Source of the DNA: Sediminibacterium sp.
Lineage (GTDB): Bacteria > Bacteroidota > Bacteroidia > Chitinophagales > Chitinophagaceae
Reading direction: 5' to 3'
Assembly (NCBI GenBank): GCA_028288645.1
Contig: JAQBNJ010000090.1
Span: forward strand, 1-6,069
DNA length: 6,069 bases
The notes under the pieces were generated by a model that saw only the letters and a list, made by a program, of their open reading frames with translations, searched no databases and was not told the DNA's origin. Shown here in pieces: positions 5,931-6,069 of the stretch. The first letter of the stretch is position 1, and every line of letters starts with the position of its first letter. The position numbers and the translations under genes are program-made.

Positions 5931-6069
5931 ATGAAGCAGAAACTGATATTGATTTCTTGTGTGATCGGTTTTTTGACCGGTTGCAGATCCGGGAAAAATA
6001 CACCCGATGTGTCAGGCATAAAAATATCACTGCAAATAGAAAGATTTGAAAAAGATTTTTTTGCCATTG
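5931..6069 (+). CDS. gldB: Gliding motility lipoprotein GldB, N-terminal part; truncated by window edge
   Basis: ATG 5931 opens a frame of 46 codons that runs off the right edge. Residues 1-18 are a lipoprotein signal peptide, with basic MKQK, a hydrophobic core and the lipobox LTGC (15-18), so Cys18 should be lipidated. The stretch PDVSGIKISLQIERFEKDFFAI (25-46) resembles the beginning of the conserved region in GldB proteins (a 'DVS.I.v.l.IeRFd.dfF' pattern, from memory). In Flavobacterium johnsoniae GldB is needed for gliding, but homologues also occur in non-gliding Bacteroidota, so the gene does not prove that this organism glides. RSGKN after Cys18 is not acidic and does not look like a surface-export signal, which suggests a periplasm-facing anchor. 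The identification rests on a short N-terminus; the rest of the gene, and whether gldC follows, is outside the window. Confidence 0.75.
   Translation, partial: MKQKLILISCVIGFLTGCRSGKNTPDVSGIKISLQIERFEKDFFAI

Overview
The window looks like a core chromosomal segment of a member of the Bacteroidota, plausibly a Chitinophagaceae-like species; the family-level placement is inference. The evidence is a partial gliding-motility lipoprotein gene (gldB), TAnnTTTG-type -7 promoter boxes close to start codons, no clear Shine-Dalgarno sequences, and moderately low GC. I see no phage, transposase, CRISPR, tRNA or rRNA. Six protein genes fill most of the sequence, and no gene-free gap exceeds about 175 bases.

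Layout: (1) bases 1-247, minus strand: the N-terminal 82 codons of a class 2 (quinone-linked) dihydroorotate dehydrogenase, pyrD, running off the left edge. (2) 248-417: a divergent intergenic region with a 16-bp tandem repeat followed by its inverted copies, plus the presumed promoters of pyrD and the thiolase gene. (3) 418-1596, plus: a complete thiolase (fadA-like). (4) 1597-1771: an intergenic region dominated by a heptanucleotide repeat present in both orientations, able to form a long imperfect hairpin. (5) 1772-2620, plus: a tandem-domain universal stress protein. (6) 2626-4308, minus: glutamine-dependent NAD+ synthetase, nadE, converging on the stress gene with only 5 bp between stop codons. 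(7) 4373-5851, plus: a secreted protein of unknown function, divergent from nadE. (8) 5931-6069, plus: the first 46 codons of gldB, running off the right edge.

The genes do not form one pathway. They cover pyrimidine synthesis (pyrD), acyl-CoA thiolysis or condensation (thiolase), stress response (USP), NAD+ synthesis (nadE) and the cell envelope or gliding (secreted protein, gldB). Only the secreted protein and gldB are co-directional and both exported, so a functional link there is possible but unproven.

The least ordinary content is the pair of unrelated palindromic tandem-repeat elements on either side of the thiolase gene, and the uncharacterised secreted protein beside gldB. I found no convincing new multi-gene system.
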